A stretch of DNA of 18,200 nucleotides from Dehalococcoidales bacterium (GCA_028712845.1 JAQTPO010000025.1:1-18200), one strand, 5' to 3'; shown: positions 7,251-13,797, numbered from the stretch's first letter. The notes: a model not told the origin generated them from the sequence alone. Translations and numbers: made by a program.

Positions 7251-7268
7251 AGGTTTCACTTCAATCAA
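7235..7268. promoter_or_regulatory. Inverted repeat straddling the fic -10 box
   Basis: TTGAATGAAGT (7235-7245) and ACTTCAATCAA (7258-7268) are reverse complements at 10 of 11 positions and enclose the -10 box and start site. A second pair, GAACAA (7224-7229) and TTGTTC (7271-7276), is nested outside it. This looks like a repressor site. A plausible ligand is the Fic protein itself through its C-terminal winged-helix region, but that is inference. Confidence 0.5.
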
Positions 7269-7299
7269 ACTTGTTCGTTGTAAGTAGGCTTAAGCCAAA

Positions 7300-8412
7300 A
7301 TGAAACCTTATATTCCGGAAAAATTACCTGTAGCCACCATTAACTGGGAACCTCTTATTCCTTTAATTGGAGCGTCAAACCGTGCTCTGGCTTATTTTGA
7401 TGGCGTTCTGTATGGAGTCACCAATCCGGATGTCCTGCTTTCGCCATTGACTACTCAAGAAGCCGTTTTATCCTCTCGTATTGAGGGCACACAAGCAACC
7501 TTGGGGGAAGTACTTAATTTTGAGGCTGGAGAGACGCCTGAGCAGGAATCACGCAAGCAGGACATCGAAGAAATTCTAAATTACCGCAAAGCGATGAGGA
7601 TGGCTGAGAAAGAATTACACACCCGTCCTTTCAATCTTAACCTTCTTAAAAAACTTCACCATCTTCTACTTACCGGTGTCCGTGGTAATAACAAAGCGAG
7701 AGGGGAGTTTCGTACCACCCAGAACTTGATTGGTTTGCCAGGCGCTACTCTTGAAACTGCTCAATTCGTACCACCGGAACCGCAATTGTTACCGGAATAC
7801 CTGGACAATTGGGAGAAATATTGGCACATGGAACGACCTGACCCTCTGGTGCAACTTGCAATAATTCACGCCCAGTTTGAAGTATTACATCCATTTTTAG
7901 ATGGTAACGGTCGCCTTGGCAGGATGATAATACCGCTGTTTCTTTGTGAAAAGAAGTTACTTTCCCACCCCGAGTTTTACATTTCAGCTTACCTTGAGAA
8001 GCATCGCGATGAATATATTGCCCGGCTCAGGGCGGTCTGTCTCGAACCTACAGGATGGGATAAATGGACAGAGTTCTTTTTAAAAGCCCTGGCAGAACAG
8101 GCAAAAGCCAATGGTAACAAGGCACAAGCTATTATCCAGCTTTACGAACGGTTAAAAAAGCAGGTTACGGAGTCCACTCATTCTCAGTATGCTGTACTGT
8201 TACTCGATGAGATGTTCAAGCAACCTGTTTTCCAAAGTAGTATGTTCGATAAAGTATCTGGCATGCCAAGTAAACACTCGATTCTGACTATGTTGAATAA
8301 GCTTAAAGAGATAAAAATGCTCACGGTTATGCGTCAGGGTTCTGGTCGTCGTCCTCAAGTACTGGCACTATCAGAGCTAATAAATGTCTGCGAAGGTCAC
8401 AAGGTAATTTAA
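7300..8412 (+). CDS. Fic family protein (probable adenylyltransferase) with C-terminal winged helix
   Basis: A 370-residue Fic protein; the family usually transfers AMP from ATP to a hydroxyl side chain of a target protein. The active site motif is complete: HPFLDGNGRLGR (197-208), with catalytic His197 and the phosphate-binding glycines and arginines. An N-terminal SSRIEG (59-64 region) fits the class II inhibitory helix motif (S/T)xxxE(G/N), whose glutamate blocks productive ATP binding, so the protein should be self-inhibited. The C-terminal 90 residues look like a winged-helix DNA-binding domain, common in this subfamily. No separate antitoxin gene is adjacent, which agrees with internal inhibition. 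The ATG at 7300 has only a weak upstream site (TAGG) inside the palindrome GGCTTAAGCC (7287-7296). The gene sits in the tRNA-Cys island after the restriction-modification genes, with its own promoter. The target protein is unknown. Confidence 0.9.
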   Translation: MKPYIPEKLPVATINWEPLIPLIGASNRALAYFDGVLYGVTNPDVLLSPLTTQEAVLSSRIEGTQATLGEVLNFEAGETPEQESRKQDIEEILNYRKAMRMAEKELHTRPFNLNLLKKLHHLLLTGVRGNNKARGEFRTTQNLIGLPGATLETAQFVPPEPQLLPEYLDNWEKYWHMERPDPLVQLAIIHAQFEVLHPFLDGNGRLGRMIIPLFLCEKKLLSHPEFYISAYLEKHRDEYIARLRAVCLEPTGWDKWTEFFLKALAEQAKANGNKAQAIIQLYERLKKQVTESTHSQYAVLLLDEMFKQPVFQSSMFDKVSGMPSKHSILTMLNKLKEIKMLTVMRQGSGRRPQVLALSELINVCEGHKVI

Positions 8413-8440
8413 TACGATAATAGTGGTGGTGGAGGCCTTA

Positions 8441-8496
8441 CCCCCTTGCCCGCAAACATCACCCTCAGCAACACTAAGAGGGCAGTCCCGCTTGAC
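8441..8496. repeat. Diverged direct repeat downstream of fic (copy B)
   Basis: Counterpart of 7157-7213: CCCCCTTG, CGCAA, TCACCC and the terminal CAGTCCCGCTTGAC recur in the same order and orientation. It begins 28 bases after the fic stop codon. Confidence 0.6.
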
Positions 8497-8696
8497 ACTC
8501 TAACCAGTGTCCAGGGACACCCTCTTTTATTTTGCTCACAACGGGCTTATTGCCCAACTCGACAGTCTTACGACTCACGAGCCGCCCGTTGAGCCCATTT
8601 GTACAACCGTTGGTTAATAATGAGATACTTACTCGCATGTTGCCCCGGGACTTCAAAGAGCCACTGCCAATAATTTGGATGAAATCCTCAACTCAC
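8497..8696. other. Non-coding or decayed stretch of the island
   Basis: Between fic and the right-end repeats there is no gene I can support. Short open frames exist on both strands (about 60-68 codons), but neither has a convincing ribosome binding site or a recognisable product. This is where an integrase gene next to the tRNA would be expected; the stretch may hold a decayed remnant, which I cannot demonstrate. Confidence 0.4.
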
Positions 8697-8740
8697 GGAT
8701 TAGCAAATAGATTAGCAGAAGCGGTTTTAAGAGATTAGCG
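8697..8740. repeat. GATTAGC iterons at the island's right end
   Basis: GATTAGCA starts at 8698 and again at 8710 (12-bp period), with a third, GATTAGCG, at 8733. The first 24 bases match the left-end block 4887-4910 with one difference. The repeats lie 36 bases inside the tRNA 3' end, where integrase arm sites or excisionase sites are usual. Confidence 0.65.
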
Positions 8741-8775
8741 GTACTTTACAATAAGTGTTTTTTAGATTTGAATTT

Positions 8776-8850
8776 TGGAGGCGACGGGCGGATTTGAACC
8801 GCCGAATGGGAGTTTTGCAGACTCCTGCCTTGCCACTTGGCTACGTCGCC
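8776..8850 (-). tRNA. tRNA-Cys(GCA)
   Basis: Read from 8850 on the minus strand. Acceptor GGCGACG pairs with CGTCGCC, followed by discriminator T and encoded CCA. The anticodon stem GGAGT/ACTCC carries loop CTGCAAA, so the anticodon is GCA. The T-arm GGCGG-TTCAAAT-CCGCC is intact. A U at the discriminator position is a known identity element of cysteine tRNAs. Its 3' half is duplicated at 4735-4775, and it is the integration target of the island. Confidence 0.95.
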
Positions 8851-8860
8851 TTGCTTCTTT

Positions 8861-8889
8861 ATTGTAAATGAAGACATTATTCAATGCAA
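8861..8889 (-). promoter_or_regulatory. Predicted promoter of tRNA-Cys
   Basis: On the minus strand TTGCAT (8889-8884) and TACAAT (8866-8861) are spaced by 17 bp, with ten bases between the -10 box and the tRNA 5' end. The promoter lies outside the island, so integration leaves tRNA expression intact. Confidence 0.65.
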
Positions 8890-8896
8890 GCATTTG

Positions 8897-8909
8897 TAGC
8901 TGACAGCTA
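8897..8909. repeat. Short palindrome between tRNA-Cys and the SDR gene
   Basis: TAGCTG and CAGCTA surround a single central base (8897-8909), and TAGCTG recurs at 8911-8916. It lies just upstream of the tRNA-Cys -35 box and about 80 bases before the SDR gene. It may be an operator for either; nothing else supports a function. A weak candidate promoter for the SDR gene, TTGATT (8924) with TAATTT (8948), lies after it. Confidence 0.35.
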
Positions 8910-8985
8910 TTAGCTGAATTGACTTGATTATTGATGGGATGATGTGCTAATTTTAAGAACAAACTAATAACAAAGGAGATTTATT

Positions 8986-9747
8986 GTGGCTAAAGTCGTA
9001 GATTTTTCGCTCAAGGGCAAAGTCGCCCTCGTTACCGGAGGCAGTCGTGGCATCGGACGCGCCATCGCGCTCGCCTTCGCCGAAAATGGCGCTAAGGTAA
9101 TTATTTCCGCCCGCAAGCTCCCTGACCTGGAAGCTGTTGCCACAGAGATTAAAGCCAAAGGACAGGAGTGCGTACCGATTGCCGCCCATGTCGGCAAGGT
9201 AGAAGAATCGAAGGCGTTGATTGAGAATATTAAAAAACAGTTCGGCCGCATCGATATTCTCGTCAACAACGCCGGCACGAACCCGTACAATGGTCCCCTC
9301 ATCGATGCTGAGGAATGGGCGTGGGATATCACCATGAACGTCAACCTGAAAGCCCCCTTCCTTCTCAGCCTGATGGTGGCGAAGTTAATGCGGGAGCAGG
9401 GCGGCGGAAATATTATCAATATGTCGTCCGTGGCGGGACTCAGACCCAGTAATCTGGCTATTTACGGCGTTTCTAAAGCCGGCTTGATTATGATGACACA
9501 GGTCATGGCAAAAGAATTCGGGCAGTACAATATCAGGGTCAATGCCATTGCGCCGGGCGTCATTATGACCCGCTTGAGCGAAGCGCTGTGGAAATCACCG
9601 GAAAATACTGCCGCCGCTCTTAAACGTAATGCGCTTCAATACCTCGGTGAGCCGGAGGATGTTGCCGCCGCCGCGCTTTACCTGGCTTCTGATGCGGCTA
9701 AATACACCACCGGCACCACTATCACTGTCGATGGCGGAGAAAGGTAG
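8986..9747 (+). CDS. Short-chain dehydrogenase/reductase (SDR), FabG-like
   Basis: A 253-residue classical SDR, a soluble NAD(P)-dependent oxidoreductase acting on a hydroxyl or carbonyl group. All classical marks are present: TGGSRGIG (17-24) for the nucleotide, NNAG (94-97), Asn in NVN near 118-120, the catalytic Ser in MSS (146-148), and Tyr160/Lys164 in YGVSK. The C-terminus TTGTTITVDGGER is the usual last strand. An Arg after the first glycine-rich turn and another at 43 (SARK) favour NADP(H). The GTG start at 8986 has AAAGGAG seven bases upstream. The gene stands alone between the tRNA and a repeat-rich region, so the substrate is not indicated. 3-oxoacyl-ACP reductase, glucose or secondary-alcohol dehydrogenase activities are all possible. 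Confidence 0.9.
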   Translation: MAKVVDFSLKGKVALVTGGSRGIGRAIALAFAENGAKVIISARKLPDLEAVATEIKAKGQECVPIAAHVGKVEESKALIENIKKQFGRIDILVNNAGTNPYNGPLIDAEEWAWDITMNVNLKAPFLLSLMVAKLMREQGGGNIINMSSVAGLRPSNLAIYGVSKAGLIMMTQVMAKEFGQYNIRVNAIAPGVIMTRLSEALWKSPENTAAALKRNALQYLGEPEDVAAAALYLASDAAKYTTGTTITVDGGER

Positions 9748-9754
9748 CGCGCTT

Positions 9755-9791
9755 ATTGTCATTGTGAGGATACGAAGTACCCGAAGAATCT
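9755..9791. repeat. Dispersed repeat, GTCATTG type (copy 1)
   Basis: Begins ATTGTCATTGTGAGGA, continues GTACCCGAAG and ends AATCT. It matches 9909-9944 with a few changes. The pattern GTCATTG...GAAGCAATC also recurs at 13959-13987. It starts eight bases after the SDR stop. Confidence 0.6.
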
Positions 9792-9822
9792 GGTATCCTG
9801 TCCGCTTACTACTAGATACATT

Positions 9823-9847
9823 CGTCCTTCATCTAAAGGACTCAGTA
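9823..9847. repeat. Short hairpin repeat GTCCTT/AAGGAC
   Basis: GTCCTT and AAGGAC flank a six-base loop, followed by CTCAG and a GACA end. A related block (CCTTCATC, AAGGACTC, GTGACAA) occurs at about 14178-14213, so this is another dispersed palindromic repeat rather than a dedicated terminator. Confidence 0.4.
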
Positions 9848-9908
9848 CGACAGTAGGTACTAACCAAACCGGCGGAACTGCGTTATACCATTATACGCGT
9901 TGCAATAG

Positions 9909-9944
9909 ATTGTCATTGCGAGGACGTAGTACCCGAAGCAATCT
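9909..9944. repeat. Dispersed repeat, GTCATTG type (copy 2)
   Basis: Begins ATTGTCATTGCGAGGA and ends GAAGCAATCT, with GTACCCGAAG shared with copy 1. This is the fuller form of the family, common in intergenic DNA of many genomes. Confidence 0.6.
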
Positions 9945-9980
9945 CTGGGAGGCTGGGATTTCCCCACCCTGAGGTTACCA

Positions 9981-10003
9981 CCCCCCAGATATAATCGGGG
10001 GGG
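9981..10003. terminator. C/G-run hairpin, possible terminator
   Basis: Six C (9981-9986) and seven G (9997-10003) can pair, with GAT/ATC extending the stem inward past a one-base bulge. A-rich, not T-rich, sequence follows on the plus strand. On the minus strand the stem is also not followed by T. It is a stable structure between the SDR gene and the next promoter, but termination is uncertain. Confidence 0.4.
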
Positions 10004-10077
10004 CAAAAACAAGTCGGGAGAACTTGCAATGCCCTTGACAGGATATGGTACAATAAGACGGTTGAATTCGTTTGAGC

Positions 10078-10105
10078 TTGACAAATCACGTTTACGTGCT
10101 ATAAT
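10078..10105 (+). promoter_or_regulatory. Strong promoter of the surface protein gene, with spacer palindrome
   Basis: Perfect TTGACA (10078-10083) and perfect TATAAT (10100-10105) are separated by 16 bp. Inside the spacer lies the inverted repeat CACGT-TT-ACGTG (10087-10098), positioned for a regulator. The predicted start near 10112 gives a leader of about 168 bases. Confidence 0.75.
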
Positions 10106-10125
10106 AAAAGTTAGATTATGTAATG

Positions 10126-10180
10126 AAGGAGGTGATGTTGGTGGAAACGACCCGCAAGGGAGAGACAGCGTAACACGCTG
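10126..10180 (+). promoter_or_regulatory. mRNA leader with anti-SD complement, short reading frame and hairpin
   Basis: AAGGAGGTGAT (10126-10136) is complementary to the bacterial 16S 3' tail over 11 bases. Eight bases after its GGAGG core, a GTG (10141) opens a ten-codon frame (VETTRKGETA) ending TAA at 10171-10173; in-frame TTG and ATG lie just before the GTG. The stop falls in the loop of a perfect hairpin CAGCG-TAACA-CGCTG (10166-10180). The main gene's own site, AAGGAGGA, lies about 90 bases further on. This could be a leader peptide or a ribosome-docking/mRNA-stabilising element. No known riboswitch pattern was recognised. Confidence 0.45.
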
Positions 10181-10279
10181 ACGTTAAGTAGTTACAATCA
10201 ACCAAGTCAATAAATGTCTTCGTGCAGAAGCTTTTCGGCATGCGGACTTATGTAATTTAAGGAGGAATTTTTAAAGTCG

Positions 10280-13200
10280 ATGAAAAGCAGAATTAACAAA
10301 ATCCTAGGTGTCGCAGTAACCTTAGCCATTATGGCTAGCTTAATGGTTACCGGCACTGCCTTACCCGCCAGCGCAGCTGCGGGCACACTTGCTTATGGCG
10401 TAGTGTCTACCCCCAGTATGGTTGGCAACGTCCTGGTCGCCGGCAAATCAGCTGATCTCATCGCGTCAAACGCAGACGGATCGGCGATGTTCCTTTTTGA
10501 CAATACCACCGGCGCTCTCTTTAAATCAACCAATAGTGGCGTGACCTGGGCGGCAAGACCGGCAGGCACGGTCGGGCTTCCCCTTGCTACCGCCGCAGTC
10601 GGAATGGCCATTTCTCCGACTTTTGCGACAGACAACACTGTCGTAGTCGTTGAAGCTGCCAAAGTCTGGATTTCCACCGATGGCGGCAACAATTTCTACG
10701 AAGTCGCCACTGCTGACCTTGCCACTAAAATGGAAGGCGCTGGCAGTGCTATCACCTCAGTCGACATGGGCGCTTACTATGCCAACGGTAGAATGAACAT
10801 TCTTATCGGTTGCAAGAATGGCGCCGCAACTATCTACAGCAACGTGCTGAGATTCGATACCAGCGCCGCCTACGGAACATGGGTAGAAGTCGGCGGGCTG
10901 AAAGCCGGTGTCACTGCTACTGCCGGTGCAGTTACAGTAGGAGCCGGTGGTGTAATCACAGCAATTGCGCTTGGCGGCGGTGGTACTGCATATGACGTCC
11001 CACCCGCAGTCACCATTACACAAGCAGGTGCTAGCGGTGCTACTGCTGTAGCAACGATTAATACGACCACTGGCGCTGTGACAGGATTTACAATTACATC
11101 TGGCGGCACCGGTTATACAGCCGCTGCTACAGTCGTCGTCGCAGCTCCTGGTATGGGTAGCTTCAGCGCGTACGCTGTAAAATTCTCACCGAACCATATT
11201 GCAGATTCCGAAATACTGGCAGTCGTCGATGACGGTGCCAAAGCAGTGCTTTATTCCAGATTCGCCAGCGGTATGTTCGGAAATGCACTCAACTTCGCAG
11301 CTGCAACCAACCCTGTGGTTAGCGCTGTTATCGGTTTAGGTACCGATTTCAATGGTCTATCGACCAATACCCTTGCGGTTGGTGTCGATGCCGCTGCTGG
11401 TGATGGTTTATACCGCGTCGTCGGACGTACTTCTACCACATCTCCTACCGCTCCTACCGCGGTAGCTACTGTTGCCACTGCTGTCAACAGCCTCGCTATC
11501 AATGGTCCTATCGCGAGCGGTACTATGGTAGTTGGTCTTAAAGCCAGCTCTACTGTCTGGCGCTGTTCGACATTTACCGCTACTACAGCGACCTTCACCG
11601 CTGCGACCAAAGCACCGACTGGTGCCGCAGCTCCTTGTTCTGTCATGCTTGCCGGCACTAACATTTATGCCGCTACCACTGGTGTCGATGGAGCTTTCTC
11701 TGTCAGTGCTGACGGCGGTATCAACTTCAATCAGCTTTCATTTATCAATGTCGGCACAGTCGCAAACATGAGCCTTGGACAATTAACAACTATCGACAAT
11801 AGCAATATGTTCCTCGTCATGAACAACGCTACTGGCGGTTATGCCGCTCAACATCTCTATGTAACAGCCGATGGCGGCACCACCTGGACAAGAGTCCTGG
11901 TCAGCGGAATGTCAGGTTTAGCACGTATCGGTTCCGTAGCCGCTTCACCTAACTATGCCACTGACAAGACTGTATTCGTCTCACAGGGAACCAGCGCCGG
12001 GGCAACCCCGATGATTGGTAAATCAGTGGATAACGGCACATCCTTCACCGGGATGATTGGCGTTGACCTACAGACAGCTTTCAAGGCAATCGACGGTACT
12101 TCATACTATTACGGTGGAACTACCACCGCATCCTTCTACAAGTATGGCCGCTGGGCTTCCGGCGCATTTCCTGCCGGCACCACCGGTAATGTCGTTTCAA
12201 TCGCCATCGATCCCAAAGATGCCACCGGCGCAACAATCGCTGTCGGCATGAGCTCCGGTAATGTTTACAAATCCACCGATGATGGTTTGAACTTCACCAG
12301 AGTCGGCACAACCGGACCTGTCACTACTCAGAATGCAATGATAGCCTATGGTCCTGATGGGACACTGTATGCTCTGGGCAGCGGCCTCGGTGGTGTTAAT
12401 CGCTGGACCGGTTCCGCATGGTTAAACATAAAGACAATTGTCGCTGGTACCTCCGCAGGTGGCAGTGGCGTTGGGCTTGCCGTCACTGCTGATGGCACAC
12501 TCTATGCCGCTGATACAGCAATTGATATTGCTACGCTTGTTCTTCCTATTACCAGCAAAGGCATCTACCGCAGTCTTTATCCGACCAAGGGCGATACCAC
12601 TAGTGTCACCGCCTGTGAGTTCCAGTCTTTGGACAGCAACAATATTCCTACATGGTTAAATACTTATGTCGCCGCAGCGCTTAATGTCGTAAATACCTCG
12701 ACTGAGAATACCCTGTATGTAACTGAAACCACCACTGCCGCTGGCACCACTTACGGCTATGCCGGCAGAATCTATGGTTTCAAAGACACCTTTATTGCCG
12801 CTCCTGTGCTGACCTCGCCAGCTGACAAAACTCAGATAACCACCGAAACCACTGCAGCTCTGGCATGGACGGCAGTCACCAGTGCTACGGCTTATGAGGT
12901 AGAGGTGGATACCCTCAGTACTTTTGCCGGCACCAACCAGACTATTTCCACGGTTTCCGCCATCGGTGCTATCACCAATGGTAGAAAGACAAATTCAGCC
13001 ACTGCAACTGGTTTAACCGCCGGCAATACCTATTACTGGAGAATTAGAGCAATTTCTACCGATGTAAATGCTGCTCTAAACAACCTCAATGGCCGCTGGT
13101 CATCAGGGCGGTCTTTCATTAATGCGTTAACACCTCCCGCTGTCACCACCGTCCAGATCCCGAATATGGGCGCGGTGGACGTACCTATTGACACCACCTT

Positions 13201-13645
13201 CACATGGCCGGCAAATGCTGCCGCCGGTGCTACCTATGAATTTGTCATCGCCGAAGAGCTCGGTAATACTGACAAATTTGCCATCATCGACTACAGTGCT
13301 ACCACCACCGTCAATGCTCACAAACTACGTGAGGACCTGAAGTACGATACGCAGTACTGGTGGAGAGTCAGAGCGGTCACCGCTACCTCAAAGAGCGATT
13401 GGACCACCGGTTTCTTCACCACGAAGAAAGAGCCTGTAGCCACCACCGGAACGACAACTCCGGTCACCCAGACCATCGTTGTCCCGACTCAACAGCCGGT
13501 AACACCTATTGTTACCGTGACCAACCTGCCTCAAGAGACTCAGGAAGTCATCCCGACCTACCTGATCTGGGCAGTCATCGCTGTTGGTGCCATCCTCATC
13601 ATCGCCGTAATTGTCCTGATTGTCAGAACCCGCCGCATCAGCTAA
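10280..13645 (+). CDS. Large secreted, membrane-anchored beta-propeller/FN3-like surface protein (S-layer candidate)
   Basis: A 1121-residue exported protein. A signal peptide (1-32) ends in ASA before AAGT. Much of the chain is made of BNR/sialidase-like repeats with the Asp-box pattern S-x-D-G-G-x-x-W/F: STNSGVTW (83-90), STDGGNNF (132-139), then SADGGINF, TADGGTTW, SVDNGTSF and STDDGLNF. Companion phrases such as SPNYATDKTVFVS also recur. This indicates one or two beta-propellers, a fold used for surface binding. Two fibronectin III-like domains follow (about 845-950 and 955-1050, each ending Y-Y/W-W-R-x-R-A). Then come a Thr/Pro-rich stalk, one membrane helix (about 1095-1116) and a basic RTRR tail. 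Low cysteine, high Thr/Ala/Gly, a strong promoter and a long leader suit an abundant cell-envelope protein. A glycine-rich module (about 209-291) interrupts the first propeller. The ATG lies 14 bases after GGAGG, slightly far. S-layer identity is inference. Confidence 0.75.
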   Translation: MKSRINKILGVAVTLAIMASLMVTGTALPASAAAGTLAYGVVSTPSMVGNVLVAGKSADLIASNADGSAMFLFDNTTGALFKSTNSGVTWAARPAGTVGLPLATAAVGMAISPTFATDNTVVVVEAAKVWISTDGGNNFYEVATADLATKMEGAGSAITSVDMGAYYANGRMNILIGCKNGAATIYSNVLRFDTSAAYGTWVEVGGLKAGVTATAGAVTVGAGGVITAIALGGGGTAYDVPPAVTITQAGASGATAVATINTTTGAVTGFTITSGGTGYTAAATVVVAAPGMGSFSAYAVKFSPNHIADSEILAVVDDGAKAVLYSRFASGMFGNALNFAAATNPVVSAVIGLGTDFNGLSTNTLAVGVDAAAGDGLYRVVGRTSTTSPTAPTAVATVATAVNSLAINGPIASGTMVVGLKASSTVWRCSTFTATTATFTAATKAPTGAAAPCSVMLAGTNIYAATTGVDGAFSVSADGGINFNQLSFINVGTVANMSLGQLTTIDNSNMFLVMNNATGGYAAQHLYVTADGGTTWTRVLVSGMSGLARIGSVAASPNYATDKTVFVSQGTSAGATPMIGKSVDNGTSFTGMIGVDLQTAFKAIDGTSYYYGGTTTASFYKYGRWASGAFPAGTTGNVVSIAIDPKDATGATIAVGMSSGNVYKSTDDGLNFTRVGTTGPVTTQNAMIAYGPDGTLYALGSGLGGVNRWTGSAWLNIKTIVAGTSAGGSGVGLAVTADGTLYAADTAIDIATLVLPITSKGIYRSLYPTKGDTTSVTACEFQSLDSNNIPTWLNTYVAAALNVVNTSTENTLYVTETTTAAGTTYGYAGRIYGFKDTFIAAPVLTSPADKTQITTETTAALAWTAVTSATAYEVEVDTLSTFAGTNQTISTVSAIGAITNGRKTNSATATGLTAGNTYYWRIRAISTDVNAALNNLNGRWSSGRSFINALTPPAVTTVQIPNMGAVDVPIDTTFTWPANAAAGATYEFVIAEELGNTDKFAIIDYSATTTVNAHKLREDLKYDTQYWWRVRAVTATSKSDWTTGFFTTKKEPVATTGTTTPVTQTIVVPTQQPVTPIVTVTNLPQETQEVIPTYLIWAVIAVGAILIIAVIVLIVRTRRIS

Positions 13646-13682
13646 AGGTTTTACAGTAAAGGATAAACGGTAACCTGAATTC

Positions 13683-13713
13683 AAGGGAGCCCCGATAAAA
13701 TCGGGGCTCCCTT
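13683..13713 (+). terminator. Terminator of the surface protein gene
   Basis: A perfect 14-bp stem, AAGGGAGCCCCGAT with its reverse complement around a three-base AAA loop, is followed by CTTTCGT. It lies 37 bases after the stop codon. The stem is symmetric enough to act in both directions. Confidence 0.8.
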
Positions 13714-13737
13714 CTTTCGTCCACCCTCTGCATTGTC

Positions 13738-13760
13738 ATTATCGGGCTTGACCCGATAAT
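13738..13760. repeat. Dispersed hairpin repeat (GTCATT-stem-AATCCA type)
   Basis: Nine-base perfect arms ATTATCGGG and CCCGATAAT around CTTGA, preceded by TGTC and followed by CCAG. It has the same outer frame as the CATTCCCGC...GCGGGAATCCA units nearby. Confidence 0.6.
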
Positions 13761-13797
13761 CCAGCCACTATTTCACTCTTTTATCATACTGCCCCCC

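Larger units (their letters stand above)
4776..8816. mobile_element. About 4.0-kb genomic island integrated in tRNA-Cys
   Basis: The island is bounded by the 41-bp direct repeat: a displaced tRNA-Cys 3' half at 4735-4775 and the same bases inside the intact tRNA at 8776-8816. As is typical of tyrosine-recombinase elements, the insert lies 3' of the functional tRNA, and the repeat begins at the anticodon loop. Cargo is a DNA methyltransferase, an overlapping probable restriction endonuclease, and a Fic protein, all on the plus strand. The methyltransferase/endonuclease pair is clearly richer in A+T than the flanks. No integrase, excisionase or replication gene is present, so the element is either decayed or depends on an integrase supplied elsewhere. 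Iterated GATTAGCA motifs sit near both ends. Confidence 0.75.

Noticed and set aside
8474..8738. Two short open frames, 60 codons on the minus and 68 codons on the plus strand
   Set aside because: They overlap each other, lack convincing ribosome sites and have no recognisable product. I could not show that either is an integrase remnant.
10035..10040. Another TTGACA as a -35 box
   Set aside because: No acceptable -10 box lies 16-18 bases downstream; the TACAAT nearby is only eight bases away.
10106..10279. A known riboswitch in the surface gene leader
   Set aside because: Compared by eye with common classes (cobalamin, c-di-GMP, SAM, glycine), no conserved core was found. Only a short hairpin and a small reading frame are clear.
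13360..13684. Long overlapping frames on both strands at the end of the surface gene
   Set aside because: They are shadows created by the repetitive Thr/Pro/Val codons of the 3' end of the surface protein gene and have no start signals.
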